DNA of 64,000 bases from Dyella halodurans (GCF_026283925.1 NZ_JAPDPF010000001.1:124001-188000); one strand, 5' to 3'. Positions 45,624 to 54,483 are shown, counted from the first letter of the stretch. Notes: a model not told the origin generated them from the sequence alone. A program made the numbers and translations.

Positions 45624-46100
45624 ATGCTGCGCCGTATCCTGGCTTCAAGCCGCTACATCATGCTCGTTCCCATCATCGGGACCTTTGTTGGCTTCGTGGC
45701 ACTGATTTTCTATGAGGCGATGGTCTTGTCGGTGGGCGTCGTCGATGCCGCCCGCAATGGCACCCTCTCGGCCAAGTCGGTGAAGCTCTTTGCGGTGAGC
45801 ATCGTCGAGGCGGTGGATGTCTTTCTGATTGCCATCGCCATCTACATCATCAGCATCGGCCTCTACTCGCTGTTCGTCGACGACAAGCTGCCGTTGCCGA
45901 AATGGCTGGAGGTCAACAACCTCGAGGACTTGAAGGGCAACCTGGTCAGCGTGGTCATCGCCGTGTTGGCGGTGCTGTTTCTGCGCGAAGTCGTGGCCTG
46001 GGATGGCAGCGGCGATATCGCCACCCTGGGTATCGCGCTTGCCTTTGTCGTGGCGGCGCTGACGTTCTTCCTCATGAAAAACAACGCCAGGCGGCAGTGA
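45624..46100 (+). CDS. UPF0114 (YqhA-like) membrane protein
   Basis: A 158-aa protein with about four TM segments: YIMLVPIIGTFVGFVALIFYEA, VDVFLIAIAIYIISIGLYSLF, NLVSVVIAVLAVLFL and TLGIALAFVVAALTFFLM. LASSRY near the N-terminus and SIGLYSLFVDDKLPLPKWL are the YqhA family hallmarks. Function is unknown. GAGG lies upstream of the ATG. Confidence 0.92.
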   Translation: MLRRILASSRYIMLVPIIGTFVGFVALIFYEAMVLSVGVVDAARNGTLSAKSVKLFAVSIVEAVDVFLIAIAIYIISIGLYSLFVDDKLPLPKWLEVNNLEDLKGNLVSVVIAVLAVLFLREVVAWDGSGDIATLGIALAFVVAALTFFLMKNNARRQ

Positions 46101-46260
46101 ATCCGTGCTCCCGTTCGGGACGCTCGTCTCGACGAAGCCAGGCACCCATCCACGCTGAATATCAGCTATCCATCCCGAGCTGCGGCCCTGCTCGGGGCTA
46201 TGGTCTTTTCTCAGTGGCGACTCTAATAATGCCGGCGCATTCACACACTGGGAGGGTCGC

Positions 46261-46722
46261 ATGAAATTGCTGTTCAAGCGCATGATTCTGACTGCTGGTT
46301 TGGGCATGTTGTTGCCCTTGTCGGCGTATGCCGATATGCCGGGGCGTCACCCCGCTTATCTGCACGCGTTGTCCGATCTCCGCGCGGCTCGCTGGATGCT
46401 CGAGCACCGCCCGGGCGACGCCGCGGTCAGTGGCCAGGAGGATGTGGCGATCGACGAGATCGACCACGCCATCGGCGAAATCAAGCGCGCTTCGTACGAC
46501 GACGGCAAGGATCTGCGCGATCACCCGGCGGTCGACATGCCGATGGATGGCCCGGGACGTTTGCACAAGGCTGGCGAACTGCTCGCCAAGGTCCACAGCG
46601 ACATCGACCGCGAGGAAGACGATCCGGAGAGCCGCGAGATGAAGCATCGTGCCCTCATGCACGTGGATGAGGCAGCTCACGCCGTGGAGCACGCCATTCA
46701 CGATGTCCGCGATGGCCGCTGA
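46261..46722 (+). CDS. secreted helical protein of unknown function
   Basis: A 153-aa protein with a signal peptide (ILTAGLGMLLPLSAYA). The mature part is predicted all-helical and His/Asp-rich: MPGRHPAYLHALSDLRAARW, IDEIDHAIGEIKRASYDDG, HKAGELLAKVHSDIDRE and HVDEAAHAVEHAIHDVRDG. I recall similar unnamed periplasmic proteins in Burkholderia and Xanthomonadales, but no function. Metal binding is possible from the His-rich repeats. GGGAGG precedes the ATG and a terminator follows. Confidence 0.82.
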   Translation: MKLLFKRMILTAGLGMLLPLSAYADMPGRHPAYLHALSDLRAARWMLEHRPGDAAVSGQEDVAIDEIDHAIGEIKRASYDDGKDLRDHPAVDMPMDGPGRLHKAGELLAKVHSDIDREEDDPESREMKHRALMHVDEAAHAVEHAIHDVRDGR

Positions 46723-46755
46723 TTTCCAGCCAGCCTGACCGGACTCGCCTCGGAC

Positions 46756-46786
46756 ACGGCCGCTCAATCCATCGAGCGGCCGTTTT
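46756..46786 (+). terminator. intrinsic terminator
   Basis: A 10-bp perfect stem (ACGGCCGCTC and its complement) with an 8-nt loop, followed by TTTT. It lies 33 bp after the stop of the secreted helical protein gene. Confidence 0.8.
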
Positions 46787-47007
46787 CATTGAGGGCTGGG
46801 CAAGAGGGGCGGGCGATCCAGGCGCGCCAGCGCCTGGGGAGCGGCCTGGCGGGGGCGGACCCATGCATGACCAACGACGGGGGGCACGGGCACCCGATCC
46901 ACGGTAAGGTGGCGGCGGGGGATATCGCATGATCGTGGCGCAACGCGCATCGTCTGGCTGTCCGCCCGTACAGCGACCTTGCCTCTTGCCCACGGAGATG
47001 TTGTCTC

Positions 47008-48327
47008 ATGCGCCTGCTACCTCTTTTCGCCGCCATCAGCCTGATCCTTGCAGCCACCGGCGTGGCCCGGGCCGATGACGCGCCGGCGGCCCCCGCCCGC
47101 GTGGTCGTCCGCGCCGCCCACTTGGTGGACGTGCAAAGCGGCACGGTGCGCGACAATCCGCTGGTGGTCATCGACGGCGAGCAGATCACCGAGGTGCGCT
47201 ACGACGGCCAGGTGCCGGCCGGGGCCAAGGTGATCGACCTGGGCAGCGCCACGCTGTTGCCTGGCCTGATCGATTGCCATGTGCACCTGACCGGTGATCC
47301 GGGCGAGATCAAGGGCGACTATTACGAGGCCATCCTCAAGCGCAGCGCGATCGACTCCGCCATCCTCTCGCCGATCTATGCCAAGCGTACCCTGGACGCC
47401 GGCTTCACCACGGTGCGCAATCTCGGCGCCAGCGACTATGTCGATGTCGCCCTGCGCAACGCGATCAATCGTGGCGATATCCCCGGCCCGCGCATGCTGG
47501 TGTCCGGCCCGCCGCTGGGCGCGACGGGCGGCCATGCCGACGACACCACCGGCTTCTCGCCGTGGATCGAATTCCACAGTGTCGACGGCGTCGCCGACGG
47601 GGTGGACGCCATCCGTCATCGCATCCGCGAGAACGTCAAGAACGGCGCCGACGTGATCAAGTTCATGGCCAGCGCGGGCGTGCTCAGCGCCGAGACATCG
47701 GTCGGTGCACCGCAGTATTCGCAGGAAGAAATGAACGCGATCGTCGACGAGGCGCATCGCTGGGGCAAGAAGGTGGCGGCGCATGCCCATGGTGCGGAAG
47801 CGATCAAGATGGCCATCCGCGCGGGCGTGGACTCGGTCGAGCACAGCAGCATGATCGACGACGAAGGCCTCAAGCTGGCCAAGCAGCACGGCACCTATCT
47901 CGATTTCGACGTCTACAACGACGACTACATCCTGAGCGAATACACCAAGAAGGGCTTCCCGGCGAGCACCATCGACAAGGAGCGCCTGGTTGGTCGCACC
48001 CAGCGCGAGAACTTCCAGCGCGCGGTGGGCGCGGGCGAAAAGCTTGCCTTCGGCACCGATGCCGGCGTCTACCCGCACGGCTGGAATGGCAAGCAGTTCG
48101 CCACCATGACCAAGTGGGGCATGACGCCGATGCAGTCGATCCAGGCCGCCACGGTGAACGCCGCAGACCTGCTCGGCATGAAGGACAAGGTCGGTGCCGT
48201 GGCCACGGGTCACTATGCCGACCTGGTTGCCGTTGGCGGCGATCCCATCAAGGACATCACGCAGCTCCAACACGTCGCCTTCGTCATGAAGGGCGGCACC
48301 GTGGAAAAGAACGAGCTCAACCGCTAA
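47008..48327 (+). CDS. secreted amidohydrolase (imidazolonepropionase/Xaa-Pro dipeptidase type)
   Basis: A 439-aa metal-dependent hydrolase with signal peptide (MRLLPLFAAISLILAATGVA). The metal-binding motif is LIDCHVHLTGD, followed by VIKFMASAG with a possible bridging Lys. Further ligands are in AAHAHGAEAIKMA, GVDSVEHSSMIDD and FGTDAGVYPHG. Exported members of this group act on peptides or dipeptides, often with prolyl bonds; the substrate here is not known. GGAG precedes the ATG by about ten bases. Confidence 0.92.
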   Translation: MRLLPLFAAISLILAATGVARADDAPAAPARVVVRAAHLVDVQSGTVRDNPLVVIDGEQITEVRYDGQVPAGAKVIDLGSATLLPGLIDCHVHLTGDPGEIKGDYYEAILKRSAIDSAILSPIYAKRTLDAGFTTVRNLGASDYVDVALRNAINRGDIPGPRMLVSGPPLGATGGHADDTTGFSPWIEFHSVDGVADGVDAIRHRIRENVKNGADVIKFMASAGVLSAETSVGAPQYSQEEMNAIVDEAHRWGKKVAAHAHGAEAIKMAIRAGVDSVEHSSMIDDEGLKLAKQHGTYLDFDVYNDDYILSEYTKKGFPASTIDKERLVGRTQRENFQRAVGAGEKLAFGTDAGVYPHGWNGKQFATMTKWGMTPMQSIQAATVNAADLLGMKDKVGAVATGHYADLVAVGGDPIKDITQLQHVAFVMKGGTVEKNELNR

Positions 48328-48342
48328 GGCGAGCTGAGCAGC

Positions 48343-48379
48343 ATCATCGCGGGCCGGGCGCGAGCCAGGCCCCGATGAT
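48343..48379. terminator. imperfect hairpin between convergent genes
   Basis: ATCATCGCGGGCC pairs with GGCCCCGATGAT across a short loop with one bulged base. It lies between the amidohydrolase stop and the encapsulin stop, but without a T-run. Confidence 0.4.
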
Positions 48380-48445
48380 CACGACCTTGCCGCGCCTGAT
48401 CCGCGAGCCTGCGGCCGACTTCCTGGCGCCGCCAGCACGCGTCTC

Positions 48446-49255
48446 TTACTTGCCCTTGGATGACGACAACATCACCGCGGCTTCCGCGGTCAGTTGCAGG
48501 AAGGTGAAGGTCTCCTGCAGGTACAAGTGAATGGACGTCTCGGTATGGCTCAGATAGCCGATGGCGATGTCCTGGCCCAGGTGCAGCGCGAAATCCCCTC
48601 CACGCGTGCTGAGCACGGCGCCGCCATCGATGGCTGGCGCCCAGATGATCTCGCCATCGACCAGGTTTCGCATGTCGCGCGCGATCGGATAGCCCGCCTG
48701 GGTCGCCGCGCTGACCGCGGTATAAGGGCCTTCGCCCAGCAAGAGCGTGTAGGGGCCGTTGACGCCCGCGTCGCGTAGCTGGTTCACCGCCTGCGCGACC
48801 GCGGCGGGGTACGCGGCGACATCCTTCGGCAGGGCGATGGCGGCATGGCTGCAACCGTTGCGAATGCCGCGAATGTGGCCGGTTTCGTAGCCTTCAAAAA
48901 TGGCGCGGTCTTCCGCAAACGCGATCTTTCGCGCCGCATCCTTGAGCGGCTGCAGGTCCGGGTCGTTGGCCCCGCGCTCCACCGAGTCCATGGCGCGACG
49001 CGAGAGCTCAAACGGGACGCGCAGCTGCACCAGCGGCTTCACTTCGCGCAACCACGCCTCGATGCCGGCATCCGGCGGCTGGATCACTTCCAGGTGTCCC
49101 GTGCCTACCGCCGCGTATTCGGGTCCTTGCGGTCCCAGCACATCGACGACGCGTCGTGCCGCCAGGTAGCGCTTCAGTGTCCGCGCCGCTTCCTGCTCGA
49201 TCTGTTCCCATGCCTTGCCGGAAATGGGCGCAAGCTCCCGATGCAGATTATTCAT
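48446..49255 (-). CDS. encapsulin nanocompartment shell protein (family 1)
   Basis: A 269-aa HK97-fold shell protein. Features include the N-terminal NNLHRELAPISGKAWEQIEQEA, VLGPQGPEYAAVGTG, RAMDSVERGANDPDLQPLKD, FAEDRAIFEGYETGHIRGI, and a C-terminal GQDIAIGYLSHTETSIHLYL block, all typical of family 1 encapsulins. It self-assembles into an icosahedral cage that holds an enzyme cargo. The ATG at 49255 overlaps the end of the DyP peroxidase gene by 8 nt, so shell and cargo are cotranslated. A longer in-frame ORF to 49342 lies inside the peroxidase gene and is unlikely. Confidence 0.95.
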   Translation of the reverse strand: MNNLHRELAPISGKAWEQIEQEAARTLKRYLAARRVVDVLGPQGPEYAAVGTGHLEVIQPPDAGIEAWLREVKPLVQLRVPFELSRRAMDSVERGANDPDLQPLKDAARKIAFAEDRAIFEGYETGHIRGIRNGCSHAAIALPKDVAAYPAAVAQAVNQLRDAGVNGPYTLLLGEGPYTAVSAATQAGYPIARDMRNLVDGEIIWAPAIDGGAVLSTRGGDFALHLGQDIAIGYLSHTETSIHLYLQETFTFLQLTAEAAVMLSSSKGK

Positions 49256-50303
49256 GTGCTGGCTCTCCTTTGAGCGAACCGATGCCGAGCGAACCGTCAG
49301 GCGATGGTGGGTGGGTAGGCGTGGCGTCCCGCGCGTCGCCATCGCCCGCTGGAGGCGCCACGGAAACGCCGTCCACCGGCACCTCGGCGAGGAAGGTCGC
49401 GGAAGGGACGAAGAACAGCGTGCCGGTCACCGCCGTGCTGAAGTCGAGCAGACGGTCGTAGTTGCCCGGTGGCTTGCCGACGAACATGTTGACGAGCATC
49501 TGCTCGATGCGGGCAGGGGAGCGCGCATAGCCGATGAAGTAGGTGCCGAACTCGCCCTTGGCCACGTCGCCGAACGGCATGTTGTCGCGCACGATCTCCA
49601 GTTCCTCGCCGTTCTCTTCGATGCTGGTGAGCACGTTGTGCGCATAGCTCGGCTTGGCGGCATCGTCCAGTTCGATGTCCGACAGCTTCTTGCGGCCGAC
49701 GATGCGCTCCTGTTGTTCGATCGGCACCGCATGCCATGCCTTCAGGTCGTGCAGGTATTTCTGCACGATCACGTAACTGCCGCCGGCAAAGGCGGGGTCC
49801 TCGTCGCCGATGATGGTCGCCTCCAGGGCGTCCTGGTCCACCGGGTTCTCGGTGCCGTCGACAAAACCCAGCAGGTCGCGCGCGTCGAAGTACTTGAAGC
49901 CGTGCACTTCGTCGGCGCTGGCAACGCTGTCACCCAGCCGGGACATGAGCTGGGTGGCCAACTCGAAGCACAGGTCCATCTGCATGGCACGGATGTGGAA
50001 GAGTAGGTCGCCCGGCGTGGAGACAGCGTGGTGCTCCCCGCGTATCTCCTGGAATGGATGCAGGTTGGCGGGCCTGGGATGCCCGAAGATCCGGTCCCAG
50101 GCATCCGAGCCGAAGCCCATGACGCACGACAGGCGCCCGTCCGGCTGGCGAAAGCCGATGGCGCGCAAGAGCGAAGCCAGATCGCCGCAAAGCATTCGCA
50201 CCGCCTGGCCGGCGCGTGGATCCGGCGTCAGGGTCACCACCAGGAAGATGGCGGCAGGCGTCAGCTTTTCGGCAACCGGTTGCGAAACCATGGAAGGCAC
50301 CAT
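49248..50303 (-). CDS. DyP-type peroxidase, encapsulin cargo
   Basis: A 351-aa B-type dye-decolorising heme peroxidase. The distal Asp is in GFVDGTENP, the proximal heme His is probably that of SYAHNV, and the Arg and Asn of IVRDNMPFG match the active-site set of characterised B-type enzymes. The C-terminus holds a Pro/Asp/Ala linker and then DGSLGIGSLKGE, the cargo-loading peptide that binds the inside of family 1 encapsulin shells. The next gene encodes that shell. The ATG at 50303 has AGGAG close upstream; an ATG at 50291 is an alternative. Confidence 0.95.
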   Translation of the reverse strand: MVPSMVSQPVAEKLTPAAIFLVVTLTPDPRAGQAVRMLCGDLASLLRAIGFRQPDGRLSCVMGFGSDAWDRIFGHPRPANLHPFQEIRGEHHAVSTPGDLLFHIRAMQMDLCFELATQLMSRLGDSVASADEVHGFKYFDARDLLGFVDGTENPVDQDALEATIIGDEDPAFAGGSYVIVQKYLHDLKAWHAVPIEQQERIVGRKKLSDIELDDAAKPSYAHNVLTSIEENGEELEIVRDNMPFGDVAKGEFGTYFIGYARSPARIEQMLVNMFVGKPPGNYDRLLDFSTAVTGTLFFVPSATFLAEVPVDGVSVAPPAGDGDARDATPTHPPSPDGSLGIGSLKGEPAHE

Positions 50304-50700
50304 CCACTCCTTTCGATTGGATCTTGAATCAAGTTTGTCTTGTCGTGTCGTGCAGTGCATCGGCGGACCAGATATCGGTCCCCGCGAACGTGATCACGCC
50401 GGTGAAGCAGCGGTGTACCACATTCGCGTGCAAGACCACGTCCAGGCCCTCCACGCGCCCCCATGCGAGGGTCCGGGCAAGCCCACGCACGGTCTCCCAT
50501 GCGTCCGTCGTCAACGGCATTCCCGCCATGGCGCCCTGGGACGCCTGGAGCGCAGGCCGATGCCCGGCCAGCGTAGCCACGCCTTCGCCAAATAGACTGA
50601 ACCACCACGTCCAGGGTGCAAGGATCGTGGTTCTGTCTGAGCGAAGGGCGGCATGCCTGGCCGCCTCGCCATGCGCACCACCCGCTGGAGGGCACTCATC
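50304..50700. other. intergenic region upstream of the encapsulin operon
   Basis: About 400 bases between divergent DyP and thioredoxin-like genes. It contains a minus-strand open frame (50329-50580) with codon-like GC3 that may be a small gene; see that entry. Otherwise no promoter or operator motif is obvious. Confidence 0.4.
50329..50580 (-). CDS. possible small ORF upstream of dyp
   Basis: An 83-codon GTG-initiated frame, or about 64 residues from an ATG near 50529, in the same direction as dyp and ending 25 bp before it. The translation contains a non-repetitive globular-looking segment (WETVRGLARTLAWGRVEGLD, FTGVITFAGTDIWS), and third positions are GC-rich except in the last five codons. 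I recognise no family. It could be a remnant of a longer gene or chance coding. Confidence 0.3.
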   Translation of the reverse strand: MATLAGHRPALQASQGAMAGMPLTTDAWETVRGLARTLAWGRVEGLDVVLHANVVHRCFTGVITFAGTDIWSADALHDTTRQT

Positions 50701-51759
50701 ATGAAAGCAAGCAAGTTGCTGCCGGCTTGCCTCATGGCCTGCGTCATGGGGATGTCGTTCGGGGCTCGCGCCGAGGCGATGGACTTGCCGGTCGAGGGCG
50801 AGATGCCGTCATTCAAGGGGGCGACCGGTTGGCTTGATGCGCAGCCGTTGACGCCGGCCGAGCTGCGCGGAAAAGTCGTGCTCGTCGACTTCTGGACCTA
50901 CTCCTGCATCAACTCGATACGCCAGCTGCCGTATCTGCGCGCGTGGGCCAGGAAATACAAGGACCAGGGCCTGGTCGTGATCGGCGTGCATTCGCCCGAG
51001 TTCGCGTTCGAGAAAAACCCCGACAACGTTCGCCAGGCGCTCAAGGACCTCAGGGTCGGTGCGCCGATAGCCACCGCCATCGACAGCGATCATGGGGTCT
51101 GGCTCGACTTCAACAATGAATACTGGCCTGCGATCTATCTGGTGGACGCCCGTGGCCGCATTCGACACCATGTGTTTGGCGAAGGCGAGTACGAGCAGAC
51201 GGAACGAGTCATCCAGCAATTGCTGACGGAAGCCGGCGCGCGCAACGTCGACCAGGCGCTGGTCGTCGGGGATGGCAGGGGCATTGAAGCCGCGCCGGAC
51301 CTGGCCAACCTGAAGTCGCCGGAAACCTACGTCGGCTCGGAGCGCGCGGAGAACTTTGTGTCCAAGGGAGGCCGCCTTTTCAGCAGCCGCAGCGTCTATG
51401 CCGCGCCGGACTCTTTGAGTCTCAATCATTGGGCCCTGGTCGGCGACTGGACCATCGGCAAGCACTCGGCCGTGCTCAACACGGTCGGCGGACGCATCGT
51501 GTATCGCTTTCATGCGCGCGATCTTCATCTCGTCATGGGGCCGAGGGAAAATGGCAGCGCGGTGCGCTTTCGCGTGCTCATCGATGGAAAGCCGCCGGGC
51601 GCCGCGCACGGCATCGACGTCGATGCGCAGGGCAACGGTACGCTTTTCGCACAGCGCCTGTACCAGCTCATTCGGCAAGCGGAGCCCATCACGGATCGCG
51701 AGTTCGAGATCGAATTCCTCGATGCGGGCGCCGAGGCCTTTGTGTTCACGTTTGGCTGA
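50701..51759 (+). CDS. secreted thioredoxin-like protein (TlpA/DipZ C-terminal type)
   Basis: A 352-aa protein with a signal peptide (LLPACLMACVMGMSFGARA). The thioredoxin fold starts KVVLVDFWTYSCINSIRQLP; the motif is CINS, so the second Cys of a CxxC pair is missing, as in the DipZ/TlpA-like group with WTYTCINW-type sites. A C-terminal jellyroll-like domain (WALVGDWTIGKHSAVLNTVG, RFHARDLHLVMGP) matches the DipZ C-terminal region. Probably a periplasmic thiol or peroxide-related protein. It is divergent from the DyP-encapsulin operon. Confidence 0.88.
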   Translation: MKASKLLPACLMACVMGMSFGARAEAMDLPVEGEMPSFKGATGWLDAQPLTPAELRGKVVLVDFWTYSCINSIRQLPYLRAWARKYKDQGLVVIGVHSPEFAFEKNPDNVRQALKDLRVGAPIATAIDSDHGVWLDFNNEYWPAIYLVDARGRIRHHVFGEGEYEQTERVIQQLLTEAGARNVDQALVVGDGRGIEAAPDLANLKSPETYVGSERAENFVSKGGRLFSSRSVYAAPDSLSLNHWALVGDWTIGKHSAVLNTVGGRIVYRFHARDLHLVMGPRENGSAVRFRVLIDGKPPGAAHGIDVDAQGNGTLFAQRLYQLIRQAEPITDREFEIEFLDAGAEAFVFTFG

Positions 51760-51815
51760 TCGGGCCCAGGCCGTCGGCATCTGCAACCGCGCTTTTTTTC
51801 ACAAGGAGATTCACC

Positions 51816-52883
51816 ATGAAAAAGATCACCCCCTCCGACGAGATTGATCCTCGTCGTCGTAGCCTGCTCGGTGCCGCCGCGGCGACGCTCGCCGCCTTGC
51901 CGCTGGGCGTGGCAACGCTGGCAGATGCCCAGCAAGGTCCCACGGGGGCCAAGGGCCAGGCGGCGGCCAAGCCGGCTTCGCATGCGTCGTTCCCGGCGAT
52001 AAAGCAGATCGATGCCGGCCTCCTGAATGTCGGCTATGCCGAAGCCGGGCCGGCCAACGGACCGGTGGTGCTGCTTTTGCACGGCTGGCCTTACGACATC
52101 TACAGCTTTGTCGATGTCGTGCCGCTGCTGGTTGCCGCGGGTTACCGGGTGATCGTCCCGTTTCTCCGCGGCTACGGCTCAACCCGCTTTCTCTCCGGCG
52201 AGACGGTCCGCAATGGTCAGCCGTCGGCGCTGGCCATGGACATCATCACGCTGATGGATGCGCTCAAGATCGAGAAGGCGACGATCGGCGGATTCGATTG
52301 GGGTGCGCGAACGGCCAATATCATCGCGGCCCTGTGGCCGGCGCGCTGCAAGGCGATGGTGTCGGTGAGTGGTTATTTGATCGGCAGCCAGGCAGCGGGC
52401 AAGGCGCCCTTGCCGCCCAAGGCCGAGCTGCAGTGGTGGTACCAGTTCTATTTCGCCACCGAGCGCGGTCGCGCCGGCTATGACAAGAACCGGCACGATT
52501 TCGCGAAACTCATCTGGCAGCTCGCTTCGCCGAAGTGGAACTTCGATGACGCTACCTTCGATCGCTCGGCGGCCGCGTTCGAGAACGCCGATCACGTGGC
52601 CATCGTCATCCACAATTATCGCTGGCGCCTCGGGCTGGCTGAGGGCGAGGCGAAGTACGACGAGTACGAAAAGAAGCTCGCCGAAGCGCCAGTCATCAGC
52701 GTGCCCACGATCACGATGGAAGGCGATGCCAACGGCGCACCGCATCCGGACCCCAGCGCTTACGCCAAGAAGTTCTCCGGCAAGTACGCCCACCGGCTGA
52801 TCGAAGGCGGCATCGGGCACAACCTGCCGCAAGAGGCGCCCGAGGCGTTTGCCAAGGCCATCATCGACGTCAACCACATGTGA
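51816..52883 (+). CDS. Tat-exported alpha/beta hydrolase (epoxide hydrolase-like)
   Basis: A 355-aa hydrolase with a twin-arginine signal (DPRRRSLLGAAAATLAALP). The oxyanion motif is LLHGWPYD. The nucleophile elbow GGFDWGAR carries Asp rather than Ser, as in epoxide hydrolases and haloalkane dehalogenases, and the catalytic His is in GGIGHNLPQEAPEAF. It follows the thioredoxin-like gene by 56 bp with AAGGAG before the ATG. The natural substrate is unknown; export by Tat suggests folding or cofactor binding before secretion. Confidence 0.9.
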   Translation: MKKITPSDEIDPRRRSLLGAAAATLAALPLGVATLADAQQGPTGAKGQAAAKPASHASFPAIKQIDAGLLNVGYAEAGPANGPVVLLLHGWPYDIYSFVDVVPLLVAAGYRVIVPFLRGYGSTRFLSGETVRNGQPSALAMDIITLMDALKIEKATIGGFDWGARTANIIAALWPARCKAMVSVSGYLIGSQAAGKAPLPPKAELQWWYQFYFATERGRAGYDKNRHDFAKLIWQLASPKWNFDDATFDRSAAAFENADHVAIVIHNYRWRLGLAEGEAKYDEYEKKLAEAPVISVPTITMEGDANGAPHPDPSAYAKKFSGKYAHRLIEGGIGHNLPQEAPEAFAKAIIDVNHM

Positions 52884-52935
52884 GCTGTGCCAGACCGGCG
52901 TCGGTGGTCAGCACGCATGACGACGACGCGCGTTT

Positions 52936-54420
52936 TCAAAGGCACAGCTTGAGCTTGCGGATGCCATCGTGGATTTCCTCCGCGGTGGCACCGCCGTATC
53001 CCAGGATCAAGCCACCTCGTGCAGGTGGCTTGAGATAGCACAGGGACAGCGGCCGGACCGAGACGCCGAGTTCGGCGGCCTTGCGCGACACGGCCACATC
53101 GTTGACCTCAGGCGGGAGCAGGGCGGCGAGTTGCATGCCTGCCTCGGCGCCAATCACCTCGAGTTTGTCGCCCAGGTGTTGATGGATGGCTTCGAGCACG
53201 GCGCTGCGCCGTTGCGTATAGAGCATGCGCATGCGGCGGATATGGCGTGCGAAATGGCCTTCGCGGATGAAGTCGGTCATGGCCAATTGATAGAGCGTGG
53301 ACGAGAACGTGTCCATGGCATCGCGGCCGGCGTGGAACGCGGCGGCAAGATCCTTGGGCACCACCATGTAGCCCAGGCGCAGGGCGGGAAACATCACCTT
53401 GCTGAAGGTGCCCAGGTAGATCACCCGCGCCTCGGTATCCAGGCCTTGCAGGGACATGGTGGGTCGTCCGCCAAAGCGGTACTCGCTGTCGTAGTCGTCC
53501 TCGATGATCCAGGCATCGTTCTGCGCCGCCCAGCCCAGCAGCTGCATGCGTCGGGTGGCGCTCATGGTGGTGCCCAGCGGAAACTGATGCGACGGCGTGA
53601 TGTAGGCCGCGCGCGCAAGCGGCGCAAGGCGCTTGCCTTCGGCGACGCGGATGCCTTCGTCGTCGACGGATACGGGCACCAGTTGCGCGCCGGCCGACTG
53701 CAGCGCCTGGCGCGCGCCCGGGTAACCGGGCTCCTCCACCCACACGGCATCGCCGGCATCCAGCAGCACGTGCGCGCAGATCTGCAGGCTGTGCTGCGAA
53801 CCCGTGGTCACCACGATCTGCGACGCGTCGCATTGCACCGCGCGCACGGTGCCGAGGTATTCCGCGATGGCCTGGCGAAACGGCAGCAGTCCCATCGGGT
53901 CGCCATAGGCCATGGCCTCAAGCGGCATGTGGCGGGAATGGCGGTTGACCAGTCGCGACCAGGCCTCGCTGGGGAAGTGATCGAGCGCCGGCAGGCCGAC
54001 GCGAAACGCGCCCATATTGCTCAGCCAGGTTTGTGCAGGTGCGCGCATCTGCGCCGCGCGGCGGGACACGCTGCGCGTGGCGGCTTTCTTCACGCCTGGC
54101 GCCGAGCTCGCCTTGCGGGGCTTGGCGCCGGCAGCTGGCGCGGCATCGTCGGGTATCGATCGTGCGACACAGGTACCGGCCCCGGGAAATGTCTCCAGGT
54201 AGCCTTCCGCCAGCAACTGCTCGTAAGCGCTGAGCACCGGGATGCGCGATACCTGCAGCTCGCTGGCCAGGGCCCGGGTCGACGGCACGCGCTGGCCGGG
54301 GCGTAGATGTCCGTCGATGATCGCGCGCCGGAACCACTCGGACAGTTGCTGATAGATCGGGGCGCCACCCGCTGCGTTGAGCGCCACCGGGGGAAGAAAG
54401 CTGGCCGCTAGACGTTGCAT
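52936..54420 (-). CDS. MocR/PdxR-type regulator (GntR HTH plus aminotransferase)
   Basis: A 494-aa regulator. An N-terminal GntR winged helix (about 20-90: PIYQQLSEWFRRAI, PGQRVPSTRALASELQVSR) is joined by an Ala/Ser/Lys-rich linker to a fold-type I aminotransferase domain. PLP-site residues appear in ITPSHQFPLGTTM, IIEDDYDSEYRF and GTFSKVMFPALRLGY, whose Lys should hold PLP. MocR proteins sense PLP or amino-group ligands. A repeat operator lies just upstream, next to the divergent barrel gene. The ATG at 54420 is chosen; a GTG-type extension to 54477 would cover the operator. Confidence 0.93.
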   Translation of the reverse strand: MQRLAASFLPPVALNAAGGAPIYQQLSEWFRRAIIDGHLRPGQRVPSTRALASELQVSRIPVLSAYEQLLAEGYLETFPGAGTCVARSIPDDAAPAAGAKPRKASSAPGVKKAATRSVSRRAAQMRAPAQTWLSNMGAFRVGLPALDHFPSEAWSRLVNRHSRHMPLEAMAYGDPMGLLPFRQAIAEYLGTVRAVQCDASQIVVTTGSQHSLQICAHVLLDAGDAVWVEEPGYPGARQALQSAGAQLVPVSVDDEGIRVAEGKRLAPLARAAYITPSHQFPLGTTMSATRRMQLLGWAAQNDAWIIEDDYDSEYRFGGRPTMSLQGLDTEARVIYLGTFSKVMFPALRLGYMVVPKDLAAAFHAGRDAMDTFSSTLYQLAMTDFIREGHFARHIRRMRMLYTQRRSAVLEAIHQHLGDKLEVIGAEAGMQLAALLPPEVNDVAVSRKAAELGVSVRPLSLCYLKPPARGGLILGYGGATAEEIHDGIRKLKLCL

Positions 54421-54434
54421 ACCCGCTCCGCGTG

Positions 54435-54483
54435 AAGTGGTTATATCACTTCCACTTAAAGTGGCTATTTCACACAACCACTT
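54435..54483. promoter_or_regulatory. MocR-type operator: tandem repeats with inverted half-sites
   Basis: AAGTGGTTATATCAC (54435-54449) and AAGTGGCTATTTCAC (54459-54473) are direct repeats 24 bp apart. Each is followed by a CCACTT half-site (54452-54457, 54478-54483), so the site reads as two tandem inverted repeats. It lies between the MocR start and the divergent barrel gene, the usual place for MocR operators. Confidence 0.75.
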
